A program made the position numbers and the translations under genes. Shown piece by piece: positions 33,834 to 45,099 of a stretch of DNA of 64,000 nucleotides. The notes beneath the pieces are model-generated. The model did not search any database. It saw only the letters and a program-made list of their open reading frames with translations, and was not told where the DNA came from. Origin of the DNA: Aplectana chamaeleonis (Eukaryota > Nematoda > Chromadorea > Rhabditida > Cosmocercidae); the NCBI GenBank assembly GCA_029168955.1, contig JAPDOI010000293.1, forward strand, positions 682,001 to 746,000. The letters run 5' to 3'. Numbering within the stretch: the stretch's first letter is position 1; each line of letters starts with the position of its first letter.

Positions 33834-34368
33834 CTCCGGGCGTCGTGGGAGAGCATACCCGATTCCGGGCCGGTTTTATCGTTTTGCGAATTTAGAAGCG
33901 AAAATTGTAGTCTGGTTACTCCCGGAGTGCAATGCCGGTGCTATTCAGAAGCCGCTCATTCTCGCATCAGATGAACTAATGCTACGTCGAACTGCGTGAC
34001 CGTTTGTGCCGTTGTCCATCATTAGATGATGGTAGTAACTATCATAAAATAAGCATTGAGCAAGATAGCTTTGGAGTGAGAATTTTTATTGTATTGGGAC
34101 AACCTATTGCAAATGCATCAGTGCGTTCAGAAATGATAGGCTCACTCTTGAAAATCAAGGTTTTCAAAATGCTTTACAATTTGGCGATCCTTACTGTTTA
34201 CCATTGGATTCAGCAGTGCAAAGAACCTGTGCTTACTCAATCTTTTGAATACTCCACGATTTTGAACAATTTAAAGGTAAATTTTCGCGTTTTTCACCGT
34301 TCAGAAATGATAGGCTCACCCTGGGAAAACAAATATTTATTGAACAAAACGTGAACAAACAATGAGAT

Positions 34369-35415
34369 CTAGTATGATATAGGTCCACCACCGTTAGCAA
34401 TGGCCTCAAAAATTCTCTTTTGAATAGAAAGGATCAAATTTGATATGCCATTCTTATCAAGGTTGGTCCAGGCTTCGAGAACAGCAGCTCTAGGCTCATT
34501 TACAGTGCCATACTGCTTGTTGTTCGCATAAACCTGGCGCACAATTATGCCCCATATATTCTCTATGGGGTCGCAATCAGGACTGCACGCAAGCCATTCT
34601 ATCACACTAATTCGCTGCTGCCCTAACCAGGATTTTGTAGACCTAGACACATGTACTGCAGCGTTATCCTGCTGGAAAGTGAAGCGCTAAATTCGTATTC
34701 CAGAAGGAATCGGCAGCAGATGTGTCCTCAGAGTTTCCTGGTATTCCTCCGAGTTCATCCGACGAGAAGTGAAGGCCATCTCCAAAACACCTTCGCTGCA
34801 AAATGCTCCCCAACACATCAGCGAGCCGCCACCGAAATTCCTCCTGCTAAAGATCAACGGATCCTTGCGGAGATCCCTCCAGTAGTACCGAGCTCCATGA
34901 GGACCATCAAGATTAAGTTTTTTCTTGTTGGAGAAAATAACCTGAACAATTTTAAGCTCATTTTTCAAGTTTTCTTGGCTTACTGGAGATCGCCTTGGCT
35001 TTGTACAGTTGGTTGCCATGTTCTTTCTTGCAAATTCCAGTCGAGCTTTTTTATAGTTGGCGGACATTGACGGGGCCTCCTTCATAACTAGGCGGACGAT
35101 GTTTTCATTGCTGTTCAAGGTGTTCCAGACAGTTGTTTTCGAAACATCAAGCAATAGTTCAGACCTGACTTGATTCAGCGACAGCGTGCTGTTGGAATAT
35201 AGGCGACTGATTCTTCGGGCATCCTGACTGGTGACCTTTTTAAAGAGTCCGGTAGACTTCGCCTTTCCATAAAAAGCCGGATCTCTAAGAAACTGCCCAA
35301 CACAGTGTAGCGAGCGTCCGATTTGGGCCGCTCCTCTTCGCTGGCTCAGTACAACAGAGGCGAGAGCACGAATCTGGGCTTGTTCAGAAGTAGTAAGAGC
35401 AGTGCCACGTCCCAT
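34369..35415 (-). pseudogene. Tc3-type transposase with one in-frame stop
   Basis: MGRGTALTTSEQAQIRAL at the inner ATG (35415) aligns with the usual Tc3 start. There follow GAAQIGRSLHCVGQFLRDP (DNA-binding helices), YYWRDLRKDPLIFSRRNFGG, FQQDNAAVHVSRST with the second catalytic Asp and SPDCDPIENIWG with the catalytic Glu, ending GGGPISY. Total about 348 codons, about the family length. Defects: a single TAG at 34687-34689 just before the second Asp, and FSN in place of FSD, so the first catalytic Asp is Asn. The frame is otherwise unbroken. Confidence 0.88.
34942..34983 (-). other. Probable 42-nt intron in the Tc3-like transposase
   Basis: On the minus strand GTAAGC (from 34983) and TTGTTCAG (to 34942) bracket 42 in-frame bases that translate to a segment absent from relatives. 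They lie just before VIFSN, the same position as the 56-nt intron at 2510-2565. Confidence 0.55.
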
Positions 35416-35994
35416 ACTAGCAACATCTATGTACGACGTACCCACGTCAATGATATGTAATGGGCTTGTAACGTGAAAAATTTTCGAAGTAAGAAATTTG
35501 AATTTTTACGGGGTGGGCCAATCATTTCTGAACGGTGAAAAATCCGAAAATTTTCTCTTAAAATTGTTCAAAATCGTGGAGTATTCATAAGATTGAGTGA
35601 GCACAGGTTTGTGCACTGCTGAATTCAATAGTGAACAGTGTGGATCGCCAAACTGTGAAGCGTTTTGGAAACCTCGGTTTTCAAGGGTGAGCCTATCATT
35701 TCTGAACTTTCACTGTATATGACCTCATACATAGTGTACCTCAACTGACATAATACTTGCTTTGCTTGAATATGCCAGCTGCTCTTCATGGATAGATGTT
35801 CACTGGTGCCGCTCCATCCGCTTTTCTACCAAATCTATCCTAATTAATGCGGTTTTTCAATTCCATTTTGTTATTTTTTGTCTTATTTTAAACCTTCGTG
35901 GACTAAACACATGATCACTTACACTCAGAATGGGCTTCTGTGCCTTTGTAAACATTCAAGACGTGAATCGCACAAAAATGAAAACCGTGTACTA

Positions 35995-36673
35995 GGGTGG
36001 GCATTCATGAACGCGCTTAAAGGCACAGTCCAAGCTCAGGGACGAAATCTGATATGTCCAGGTAGTTTTGAAGTAGACCCACCCTATATAGCACCTGCCA
36101 AGTGCGAGCTCTCAATTCCTCCGAATAAGCGAGATATAGGAGGAAGCCACCCTGGAGCGCCTACATCCGGAAGCCACTTTGATTTTGATTTGACCCCCTT
36201 TTACGATCTTTTGGGCTCAACAGTGGCGAGATGAGCGATGGTTTCAGATCATTAGCCCCGTTCTTCCCTACATTTTCAACCTCGCTCTTTGTTCAGGTCG
36301 CCTCGTATACATCGATTGCTAATGAAGGAAGTTACAAGCCTCGGAGAACTCGTCCAAAATGCTTCCACAGCTCAATTTTTGAGGGGTCATAACTTCGTTC
36401 CTAGAGGGTCTTGTACGATTTCAGAGACATTATTGGAATCAGCGTGGGGCCGTTTTCAATATAGGCAGAAAAACAGAATACCGATTCCGAGGTTGGACTG
36501 TGCCTTTAAAAAGGGTTTTTATCGCGCTCGCACCGCATGCGCGCAAGAGTGAACGTTCAGCGCGGAAAGCACAAGCGCGGAGCGCTGAGCACGACTAACA
36601 ATAAGCGTATTGCTCGGACAGTCCATGCGCGAGGTTACCAAACCCTTTCTGATCGCGTTCGTGCATGCCTTCC
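35995..36673. mobile_element. GGCATTCATGAACGCG-family TIR element, split by an F2 MITE
   Basis: The ends AGGGTGGGCATTCATGAACG and CGTTCGTGCATGCCTTCC are inverted, and both arms run into AAAGGGTTT or its complement. A short relative is at 47521-47655. Bases 36021-36505 are an F2 MITE inserted at TTAA in the left arm. Confidence 0.65.
36021..36505. mobile_element. F2 MITE, copy B
   Basis: 485 bp, starting AGGCACAGTCCAAGCTCAG and ending GAGGTTGGACTGTGCCT, with TTAA on both sides (36017-36020, 36506-36509). Homologous over its length to copy A at 3065-3541 in reverse orientation (CTCAATTCCTCCGAATAAGC, GATATAGGAGGAAGCCACCC). Confidence 0.85.
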
Positions 36674-37204
36674 TTAACAAAATGAGTTCCTAAATCAGCG
36701 CTGTACCCAGATCTCGAGATGGCTTGGAGACCTGCCGTGCAGAGAGGTAAACAGCCTTGGTTAACAACACTGTTGCTGTAGATCAAAGAATGCACTCCCA
36801 ATGCCAGCCAGTCAACGTAAAGCGGCCGTGGAATCGCAACACCACAGAAACATTGAACATTGGCTACCAGACTCAAAAAATTGCATTTTGTAGTTCTTGG
36901 GCTCGCGAATTGCCGGTGTACTGAAAGTGCACGAAAACAGCGTCGCTGACAAGACGAAAATTCCAGTTCGACGAACCGACGCTACATTTTCGATCATTTC
37001 TTTCTAATTGTAGACTTGCTACTTTTTCTGCATAAGTGCCCATAATAGGTTGGTGACGTGGGAAAAAATCGAAAATGTATAGTTTTCAGCAATCTTTTTC
37101 TTCATCAGTGAACAGGTTCGCGATGATTGAGCTGTGCTGTATACTGACGTTTCGTGTCGTATACCCTTTCTCTGGCAACTAGAAAAGGGGCTATCCCATT
37201 CAAG
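36674..37204. other. No assignable feature
   Basis: Mixed sequence with short frames on both strands and no domain or clear repeat structure. Confidence 0.35.
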
Positions 37205-37570
37205 GGACCTTTATACTTTTCAACGCCAGTGCATCAGAAGCGTGACGCGCGTGAGTGGCGTTGCAGCATGATTGACGCCAACGTTATCGCGCAGAGAGGT
37301 ATATTTGGTTCAAATCTTGCCGTCAAATCAAATTCAAAGCTGTGTTCCCCACCAGTGTAATAGAGGATATTGCTGGTAATAATTATGATAAGTAGGTATT
37401 GATGTAAGAATAATTATTAAATGATGGCGAAGGCTTTACGGGCGTCATCGCCATGGTGGCGTGAAGGTGGCGCTCGTGATGCGAGGGCGTGGCCTCGGGC
37501 CATTCATACTCTAACGCCACGCCCGCGCGACACGCGCATGCTGCACCGGAGTTGAGAAGTATAAATAGCC
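37205..37570. mobile_element. Harbinger-like MITE related to 10366-10782
   Basis: Left GGACCTTTATACTTTTCAAC and right GTTGAGAAGTATAAATAGCC are inverted. The right arm has GCCACGCCCGCGCG and the centre is AT-rich, as in the 10.4-kb copy. The target duplication is not clear here. Confidence 0.55.
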
Positions 37571-37680
37571 TATGTGGACACTCATGAGAAGCTAAACTGG
37601 CAGCAGAAGCACGGAAAGTGCCGCGAGGAAGGTAACCTTTCCTGTAACGGCAGGGTGATCTGTGCAGTACAGTGGCAGCA

Positions 37681-38114
37681 GGCAGCATCCATACGTGGCG
37701 AGAGCGGGCGTTCCCGCTGTTGTTCGCCTCTCGACGCTCCTCAACGCTGGAGCAGCCCGTGCACGCAAATGAACACAGGCAACCCCCCCCCTACCTCGTG
37801 TTGATTCGATTGAAAACGTTTGATCGGCTGATCAACCGCTCGAGTCGGCGCAACTGCAGATGATTTCGACTTCCGTGGTGGGATTATGGAAAACAAGGGC
37901 AGTAGTTTTGCTACAGGCCTAGTGCCACCTGCTCTAGTGATGGAGCAGTAAGCTTGCAATGTGCTGCTTGCTTCGTGGTGGTGGCGTAAGCGAGCGAGAG
38001 CGAGCGGGCGAGGGCGCGCGAGAAGGATTGCCTGTGAGCGGCTAGCCAATCATGTGCCCACGATGACCATCGATTTTGCGTAATCGCACGCTCTCGTCAC
38101 GTATGGACGAGGCC
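37681..38114. mobile_element. Harbinger-like MITE (GGCAGCGTCC family), copy 2
   Basis: Starts GGCAGCATCCATACGTGGCG and ends CACGTATGGACGAGGCC. The interior is an inverted match to 18069-18503 (CACGATGACCATCGATTTTG, GGGCAGTAGTTTTGCTACAG). No intact duplication. Confidence 0.7.
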
Positions 38115-39329
38115 TCAGAGGGGTCTCTAATTCGGTCTCTCATGAAGGCACCAACCTTCGGCTGACCCATATGTTTACGCTCACCTGTTCGACGAAAGAG
38201 TTCTTCCAGCCCTTCGCTACCAAGCCGCATCGACACAGCTTTTACGTCGAGATCTCTGCGAAGGCTTCTAGAGTACAAAACGCGGATTCAGCATTGAGAA
38301 GAACTCCGCAGTTCAGTCCCACAGAGAACGCCCTTCCTTTGTGGTGCGAAGGAATGAAAAGCATATAAAGCTAAGTGCTGGTCACGTCATGAAATGAGCC
38401 GGCTGTGGATTAATGAGTGGAAGAGCCTAGTAGACCTCAATAGGACGTTTGCACCCTAAAAAGATACCTCACGTCACATGAGCGCATTTGTTCGTTGGAA
38501 ATGCTAATCATTTGTCTAGGCTGCAAACGGTGGCTTCCACCATGACGGACGATTGTGAGTAAATGATGCGGATGAAAATCGTGTCTGAAATCAAGCTTGC
38601 GGGCCTCCCAAAGATGAGCTGTCCGAATCTCTCACTAGGAATACAGCACGATATCGCCAGCTTGATGTTCCGCAATGGTCCTCACGAGACATGAATGAAA
38701 GGATTTAACGATATCCAAATGACAGATGAAACACGTCTAATGTTGATAAATTGACGACAAATTGAAGAACTGGATGGTTGTCGAATTTATTAGGATACGA
38801 ACAACATCAGGGTATTCGGCAGTATGGCCCGAAAGGCTTGGCGAACATAACGGTTTGCTATAACTTCATTATTCGCCTCCTTGTCGGGTTGAAGCGATAC
38901 TCTGTCAACCGATATTCATCAGTGTAGTAGTTCAAGTGCCAACCACTGCACACATGCGCTTCTAGGCCCACGCCATGTAAATGAAACCTTATCAGGGATC
39001 CTCGCATGGCTGTCCTCGCCATTTCAAAGATGAGGGATCTTTTTTGGTCAACTCTGAAAAGGTCTTCCTGAATACGAAATCGCAGTTTGCTGCGGGCATC
39101 CCGCCAAATTTTCTATTTCTTGCAGCTGAGCTGAAGTTCTTGGATGATTTTGGGTCAAAAATTTAAATGGGGGGGGGTTATTGATTTATTGAGCTTCAAT
39201 ACTTAGTCGGTTTCTTCATTTCCAGAAAAAATGCGCTGTGGATTCCACGAGTTACAGGTTCGAAAAGACAAAAAGCCTCTCATTGTTTGTTGAGCGACTT
39301 TTTTATATACAAAGTGTATGGTTCCGAAG
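38115..39329. other. No assignable feature
   Basis: No domain, element end or array is recognised. A G-run lies at about 39170-39178. Confidence 0.35.
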
Positions 39330-39850
39330 CGTTTTAGAAAAACGTTTCAGATCTGACTCAAAATTTTCCTATTAGGTATTTTTCAGGTGCTGATCACGAA
39401 TCTTATGTTAATTTGACACTTTCTGAGAGTTTTCGATATATTTTAGTCAAACCTTCCCTCAGGAATAATTTTGAGGGCAAAATGAGATAGTCGACGATTT
39501 TCAGAACGATTCGATAGATAAGGCTCAAAATGATCTGTGGGGATTTCCTGGAGCGCTGAACACGAATCTGCAACCCGTTTATCGATTTTCTATAGATTAT
39601 AGTAGGGTACGGTGGGTATACGGTAGTTTGGTCACCATCTCAGATTTTGCTCAAAACTTCGTCGTGGGGATCATTTGGTGCACTGAGCTCGAATTTTAGG
39701 TTCGTTTGTTGAATTTCGAAATTTTATGGTTTGCTACGCACACGGAATGGCAGTATATCTACGGTAACGTACAGTAAACCACACAATATCGAAAAAGAGA
39801 CCCCAGATTTGGGTTCAGGGCCCGTAATAACCCCCACATAAAAATTTTGA
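39330..39850. repeat. TACGGTGGGTATACGGTAG dispersed repeat, copy 2
   Basis: Same orientation and word order as 25740-26260: CTGAACACGAATCTG, TACGGTGGGTATACGGTAGT, CAGTAAACC. Diverged, non-coding. Confidence 0.55.
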
Positions 39851-42215
39851 GTCGAATCCGAAAGAATTTCTCCAAGCACCCTGGAAATTGGCTGGTACCC
39901 TTATCTTTTCGCGGAGCTTCAAAAAGCTTATAACTTCGTTCAGAGCTGTCTGCAGCTAAATCCGATTCGAGATTCAGAGACAGCAAGCCAGAATTGACAA
40001 GAGGACATTTGTCATGTTGTTGTTCGGGCTCCTACAGTTGGCCCGAACAGCAATAGCAGGGGCACGAACATCGGGAAAATAGAGCCGAACTGTCGGGCGG
40101 CTCCGATTCCGGTTCGGTGCGGCTCGGGGCCAAGAAGCGCCTGAGTATGAACAGGCCTATAGGGAACAATGAAGCGTAATCGAACAACAGCCGTATTTCC
40201 GGTAACTACTCAAATTTCCTCGTCAGTGCATTAGTAGGTCTGCGTGACTTCGGAAGTACGCAGTAAGAGAGCGCAGTTGCTTTTCGGTTCCGATGTTTGA
40301 TAGTGTAGTTAGAGAATCATAAGGACCTTGCTATCCGGATCATGAAGTTTCCGTGCTAACTGCAAACTCAAAGGTCAAATGAGACCGATAAAGCTCTACT
40401 GCGAAAATTCCGCCCGTATGGCTATTGTAGTAGAGAATCCGTTAGTTGAGTATGGCTACAAATTTCGAAATGGCGGCCGGTTTGATGTTCAGTTTATTCT
40501 CAGACATAAACTCTCAAATTTCAGACCTTGGCTAACTAAATGCGTTGCGCGCGGTAGAAAGTCGCCGTATTTACCGTTCGTATGTACAATACCGGCCATA
40601 ACTTCTGTCCCAAAGCGCGTCGGCGACGCGAAATCGCGTCGAAAACGCCGTTTTCGTTCGGAGTGGACTTTTTGAGAACCTCAAAAAACCATTCGATTCC
40701 TCTCGATGAGGAGATTCCGATTATATGTTCAAACTTGAGAAAAACCCGAGTCTTAACCTAGTTATGGCCTATTTTCCCTAAAAGGAGTCAAAATCTTTGT
40801 GAGTGGTTACTTTCTGAATCCGAAAATACTTATCGCTTCCTCTCGTCGTCCTGATTCCAAAAATCTTTTCCAGTTCAGGAAAATGTTACTTCTTGACATA
40901 GTTATGGCATATTTCGCCCACCCAAAGGGTAGGAATGCTCTATCAATGGCGAAACTTGAACGTGAGCATCACCAGTATAGTTGTGTCGTAATTCTGACTT
41001 CAAAGCTTTCTCTGTACCTGGAAAAGTGTGAGATTTGACTCTTAATCTTTCTTAGTTTTATATGAACTCGGTTTTGGCGATGGTCTCCCTTCAATTTCTT
41101 GGTTCTCCGCGCTCTCCACGCTATTGCTCTCCTCTCTCTGACGCACTCCTCGCTGCCTGTACTGCCTCGCTCGAAGACAGTCCCCCAAAACCGAATAGAA
41201 TTCGAGGAGCGGAGACGGAGAAGGAGAGTCAGTATCATGAAAGCCCGGTATCTGAAAGACCAAAGGTCGAAATGGAAGAGGAGTAAACATCATGGGTGTT
41301 CTCTGAGATGTTGCTATAGCGAGACGGAACGCTGGTCGACTCAAAAAAGAAAGCAGTTATCTGGACAGGTGCATCAGCATCAAGAGACAATCGGAACAGG
41401 AGTCAGCGTTATGGGTGGTTTGCCCCTGGTTTACTAAACCCTACAGGGTGGGATCTGGCTAAGCTCGATTGCCCTGTCATCGTCTACCGTTTGAAAATCC
41501 TCGGTTCTGAGTTATACTGTCGGAGGAAAGGGATCGTAGCATTCATCCCTATTGTAATCATTGTCAGTCAAATACGAATGAGGAGGCGTCTTCATAGAAA
41601 TCACTAAAAGAAATATCATGCTTCTAATCTCTTCATAATCCATGCGTACTCAATCAGCGAAGCACTTTCGAGTGATTCAGTTTCATTCATGCTCCGTGGC
41701 TTAAAACGTTAGAAGGGTGCAGATCATTTTATGCAATCGAACAAGGTTGTTTGGAGGAAATCGTTGAGATTTCGAATTCTGCCCCTCTTCTTCACTAGAT
41801 GTGAAAGAAGTTTGTCTTTAAATCACAACAGTGACTGAAGTGGATCTTATTGTTAGAGTTATCTGCTCACAAAAATACGTATTGCATTACTTCACCGTTT
41901 CCTGTCGACTTTTATTCTCATTTTCCATCTTCCTTTGCTTCCTTACCTCATCATTTCAGGCTACTCGATCAAAATCAACGTAGTACAGTGCAGTAGTAGC
42001 TCCCAATGGAATTCTGAGTACGCATTCCAACGGCAGAAGGTTAAGTTAGCACACGAAAAATTTTCAAGAAAGAAGTCATGTTTGTTTGTAGCGAAATGCA
42101 CTTTATGTAGTGTCCCGTCGGCGCTTTTTTGCTTACGAACTATTGCGACGCTAGCCGTTTGGCCGCAGTCCGCCATTGAATGTTTCTGATACCAACCAGA
42201 CCGAATATTTGCACA
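39851..42215. other. No assignable feature
   Basis: GC-richer patches near 40080-40130 and 40600-40650. Short frames such as 41099-41437 have low-complexity Arg/Ser/Glu composition and overlap frames on the other strand, so none is called. Confidence 0.35.
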
Positions 42216-42666
42216 CTAAACGTTCTCTCGCTCAAATTCTCCGCGCTTCCAGACACTCTCATCGTTGTGTTCTCGATAGATAACCAACTCATGAATCGTT
42301 AGTGTAGGAGGTGCAACTAGTTCACCAATAGAGCGCTGGATATCATGGAGAACCCCACTCATTTCCGCCATTGGGTGCTTTTGCTGATTCACAAGACTCA
42401 CTGACATATTTCCGAATACGGCACCATAAACATTCGCAAAGGTGGTTGATAGTGACGTCAAAGGCATCGTTTGCGCTGGAAACCACTTTCCATTTTTAGG
42501 CTCAGTTTCATGAATCAGCCCGGTAGACCACACCCGTGAGGTTTCGCGCGTCAAAAACGTAGGGTAATGAGGCTGGAAGGGGTTAAAGATGAGGATCCGC
42601 CACCAGTTTTTCCCAGTCATCTAGTACAATAAACAGAAGCGGTGTCACAGGTGCAGAGGATCCCAT
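42216..42666 (-). pseudogene. Unassigned coding-like stretch
   Basis: From an ATG at 42666 the minus strand reads MGSSAPVTPLLFIVLDDWEK and on to ADPHL. The frame then shifts near 42590 into NPFQPHYPTFLTRETSRVWS, continuing through MPLTSLSTTFANVYGAVFG and DIQRSIGELVAPPTLTIHEL to a stop at 42216. Composition is balanced, unlike the other small frames in the window, and the second segment stays open for about 130 codons. I do not recognise the family. It may be a decayed host or retroelement gene, with a frameshift or sequencing error joining the two parts. Confidence 0.35.
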
Positions 42667-42729
42667 ATTTAGACTTTTTATTTTGGGAATTCCTAACATC
42701 CGCACTTGTCCAGTGGGTAGTTATTTTTT

Positions 42730-43380
42730 TAAAAATAAGTTTCGGTAAAAGAAAGGCAAGAGAAATTCACCCACTCAATATGTTCAAATGCAGGGTTCAG
42801 GATAGATTTCACTTCTAATATCTTCACGTTTCTGGAAGTCTTATGCCCTACATAGCAAGACATGCTTAAAAAGGACGCGAAAGCTGCGGTTTTGAGCCAA
42901 AATAGGCCCTTCCTTGTTTGCGTTGATTTTTGAGCATGGAATAATTGACCTCTATGAGGGATGATGCCTATTAGAGCAGTCAAGCGATCTTCTCACTTAT
43001 CAGCATTTACTTGACTTGATCATTCCTGTAATCTGAGTGTTCACTTGTTCAGATTGAGTGGGCGGAAGTGCGGCACGGGGCGGCTCTGGGACTCTAAACG
43101 CTTGTTAGCTGCCGTTATTTTGCCACTCCTGGCTCGTTTTCTACTCGCGATAAGTTTGCGGTAAACTGCGGCTAAGCGCTAGCTTTTTATTTGACAATTT
43201 TCAGGAAAGGGTATCCCACACTGCTGAAACTACGCACTCGCATGCCACGTTATGAGCCACTAGATACGCATAGTGTGAAAAAAAAACCAAAAATTATTCA
43301 TTCTGTCTTTTTTAAGAAAAATATTAATTTAGAAAAAAATTTCATTTTTTTAAACTTTTTTCAGCTTGCGGTAAGTTCGC
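42730..43380. other. No assignable feature
   Basis: Short frames only. A TTGCGGTAA word near 43155 recurs in inverted and direct form at 43370-43400, at the edge of the GC-rich block that follows. Confidence 0.35.
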
Positions 43381-43399
43381 CCGAAACTATAACTTACCG

Positions 43400-43990
43400 C
43401 GAGCTGACAGAGAATTTCCTTCGACCTCGACCCTCGACTGTGCCGTGATGGTTCCACGGTAGTCCCGCAGCAGCTCCGCGATGATAACTGTGCCGCGGAG
43501 ATTCTATTGCAGTGTCTTGAGAGTCGACGACGCCGCGACATTGCCGCGAGAGTACCGCCGCAGCTCCATGTTGGAAGCGCACGAACTTCGCGTGTATGCA
43601 TCAGCTAACCCGCTTCGACTACGATTCACTGTTATGTACGGTGGAACGAGATTATTGCTGGTTCAATGGCCCAAATTTGACGTACATCCCGTATCTCCTA
43701 GGTCGCAGTAACGGGAAGACACTGTCCCTAACAGACAGAGGACGCAATCACCACAGGTGTGTATTTTTGTTGGTAGGCCCATCCAGCTGTAGACTCATTC
43801 CATATAAGTTACTCGCAGTCGGTCCTGTTTTTTTTCAGAGCGCAGCGGCACTACTGCGGAGCCGCAGCGGTACTGCCGCGGAGCCGCAGCGGCACTACGG
43901 GGGGCAGCAGCGGCACTATCGCGGGACAGCCACGACATTGGCTTCCTCGCGAGGCCGCAGTGGAGATTCCATTGACTTCCATGAGTTCCC
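43400..43990. repeat. GC-rich CGCAGCGGCAC repeat block
   Basis: At 43838-43935 a unit of about 21-22 bp, GAGCCGCAGCGGCACTAC, occurs four times imperfectly. Complementary words (GCCGCGGAG, CCGCCGCAGCTCC) lie at 43440-43570, so the block can fold back on itself. Open frames across it are by-products. Confidence 0.55.
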
Positions 43991-44129
43991 ACATGTCTTG
44001 TTTTTGTTCATCTAATGCCTTGAAATGGAACTACTACCTTGAATTGGAATTCTTAGAATGTTGACATAAGTAAAGGAAAAAAAGAAAAACAAGTAGAGCG
44101 GCACATGTGAATAACTTTTGGGTCAATCC

Positions 44130-44223
44130 AAGGGGTGACGTTTTTGCCATTTGCCGGCCGTTTTCGGGATTTCTTGCCGTTTGCGGCTCGCCGAAATCTC
44201 AAAATCGTTTGCCGCACATACCT
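44130..44223. mobile_element. Possible hAT terminal fragment
   Basis: Ends TTGCCGCACATACCTG at 44223. Read inward from the tip this is CAGGTATGTGCGGCAA, which resembles the CAGGGATGTGCGTAAT tip of the 5698 hAT element. It has TTTGCCG/TTTGCGG subterminal words. No partner end or 8-bp duplication was found. Confidence 0.35.
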
Positions 44224-44564
44224 GATTGGGAGCCTCTTTCTCGCCTATCATTTCACTGTGAAAAGTCACCGATGATAATCATCGTGAACGCTGCCTTTAA
44301 TACGAAAAAAAAACACCTTCGTCTTTTGTGAAAAAAACTTCCTACGTGTTGCACATGATTTACCGAAATTGTGACGGAGGGGCTGGAAAGTGAATAATGC
44401 GAAATGTCTTAGAAAGAATCCTTCTCCGAAAGTTGAGGGTTTCGTTGCAGAAACATGTCGAAATGACCGTATTTGAACCTTATTAGGCCACCGCAACACC
44501 CAATTCTGCCCATTTTCTATATGGGCTCCGCCCGTCCATATAACTCTCCTCAAATTTAATGCTA

Positions 44565-45099
44565 GAATTTCTGAAAATTTAGCTTTCCGGCAAAAGTAGT
44601 GATTTGGCAGTGTCATTAAGAAGTCAAAAAATTCAAAAGTATCTTGAAATATCTTTAAAAAGTGATTTGGCGTAAAATAGCCTTGAGTAATAAAAAAGCA
44701 GGGAAATGAAGTGAAATAACCAAAAAATTCGATTTGGTGGTCGATCATTTCACAAGCTTCTCCGTTAAACTGATCAAAACGAAATCAAACGCGCAACGGA
44801 AACATTATGCCATTTTTGAAAGCTGTATCAAGGGAATCAGCATATGTCATGCTGGTAAAGACAGCGCTCCTTTCCATATCGTGCTTGATTTCGTTTTGAT
44901 AAGCTTAACGGAGAAGCTTGTGGAATGATCGACCACCAAATCGAATTTTTTGGTTATTTCACTTCATTTCCCTGCTTTTTTATTACTCAAGCCAAATCAC
45001 TTTTTAAAGATATTTCAAGATACTTTTGAATTTTTTTGACTTCTTAATGACACTGCCAAATCGCTACTTTTGCCGGGAAGCTAAATTTTCAGAAATTTC
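44565..45099. repeat. Long near-perfect palindrome (arms of about 220 bp)
   Basis: The left arm 44565-44788 and right arm 44885-45099 are inverted copies that differ at only a handful of positions. Matching words include GGTGGTCGATCATT with AATGATCGACCACC, TTGGTTATTTCACTTCATTT with its complement, and GACTTCTTAATGACACTGCC with its complement. The spacer is 96 bp. A read-through transcript would fold into a long double strand. An F1-type tip (CGTGAACGCTGCCT then TTAA) ends at 44296, upstream of the left arm. Confidence 0.85.

Larger units (their letters stand above)
30920..33860 (-). mobile_element. RTE-type LINE (non-LTR retrotransposon), degenerate
   Basis: Minus-strand element with, in order, an AP-like endonuclease, a linker, a reverse transcriptase and a conserved C-terminal region. 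These are the parts of an RTE-clade single-ORF LINE. The 3' end runs into a short TTACC-type tandem (plus-strand CTTACCTTACC near 30923), the kind of short repeat tail RTE elements carry instead of poly(A). The 5' end is not sharply defined. It lies beside the Tc3-like element at 34119. Confidence 0.82.
34119..35715 (-). mobile_element. Tc3-like transposon, nearly full length
   Basis: The ends start CAGTG and are inverted (34119 and 35715, TA at 35716-35717). Each repeat of about 200 bp carries GTTCAGAAATGATAGGCTCA twice in the same orientation: at the tip (34125; complement ending 35709) and about 170 bp inward (34299; complement ending near 35543). This repeats the two-site layout of the other Tc3-like element with an unrelated site sequence. 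The length of 1.6 kb is usual for the group. It carries one transposase gene on the minus strand. Confidence 0.85.

Noticed and set aside
43400..44015. Protein-coding gene across the GC-rich block
   Set aside because: The frames are driven by the CGCAGCGGCAC tandem repeat and its complement, with no domain and open frames on both strands.
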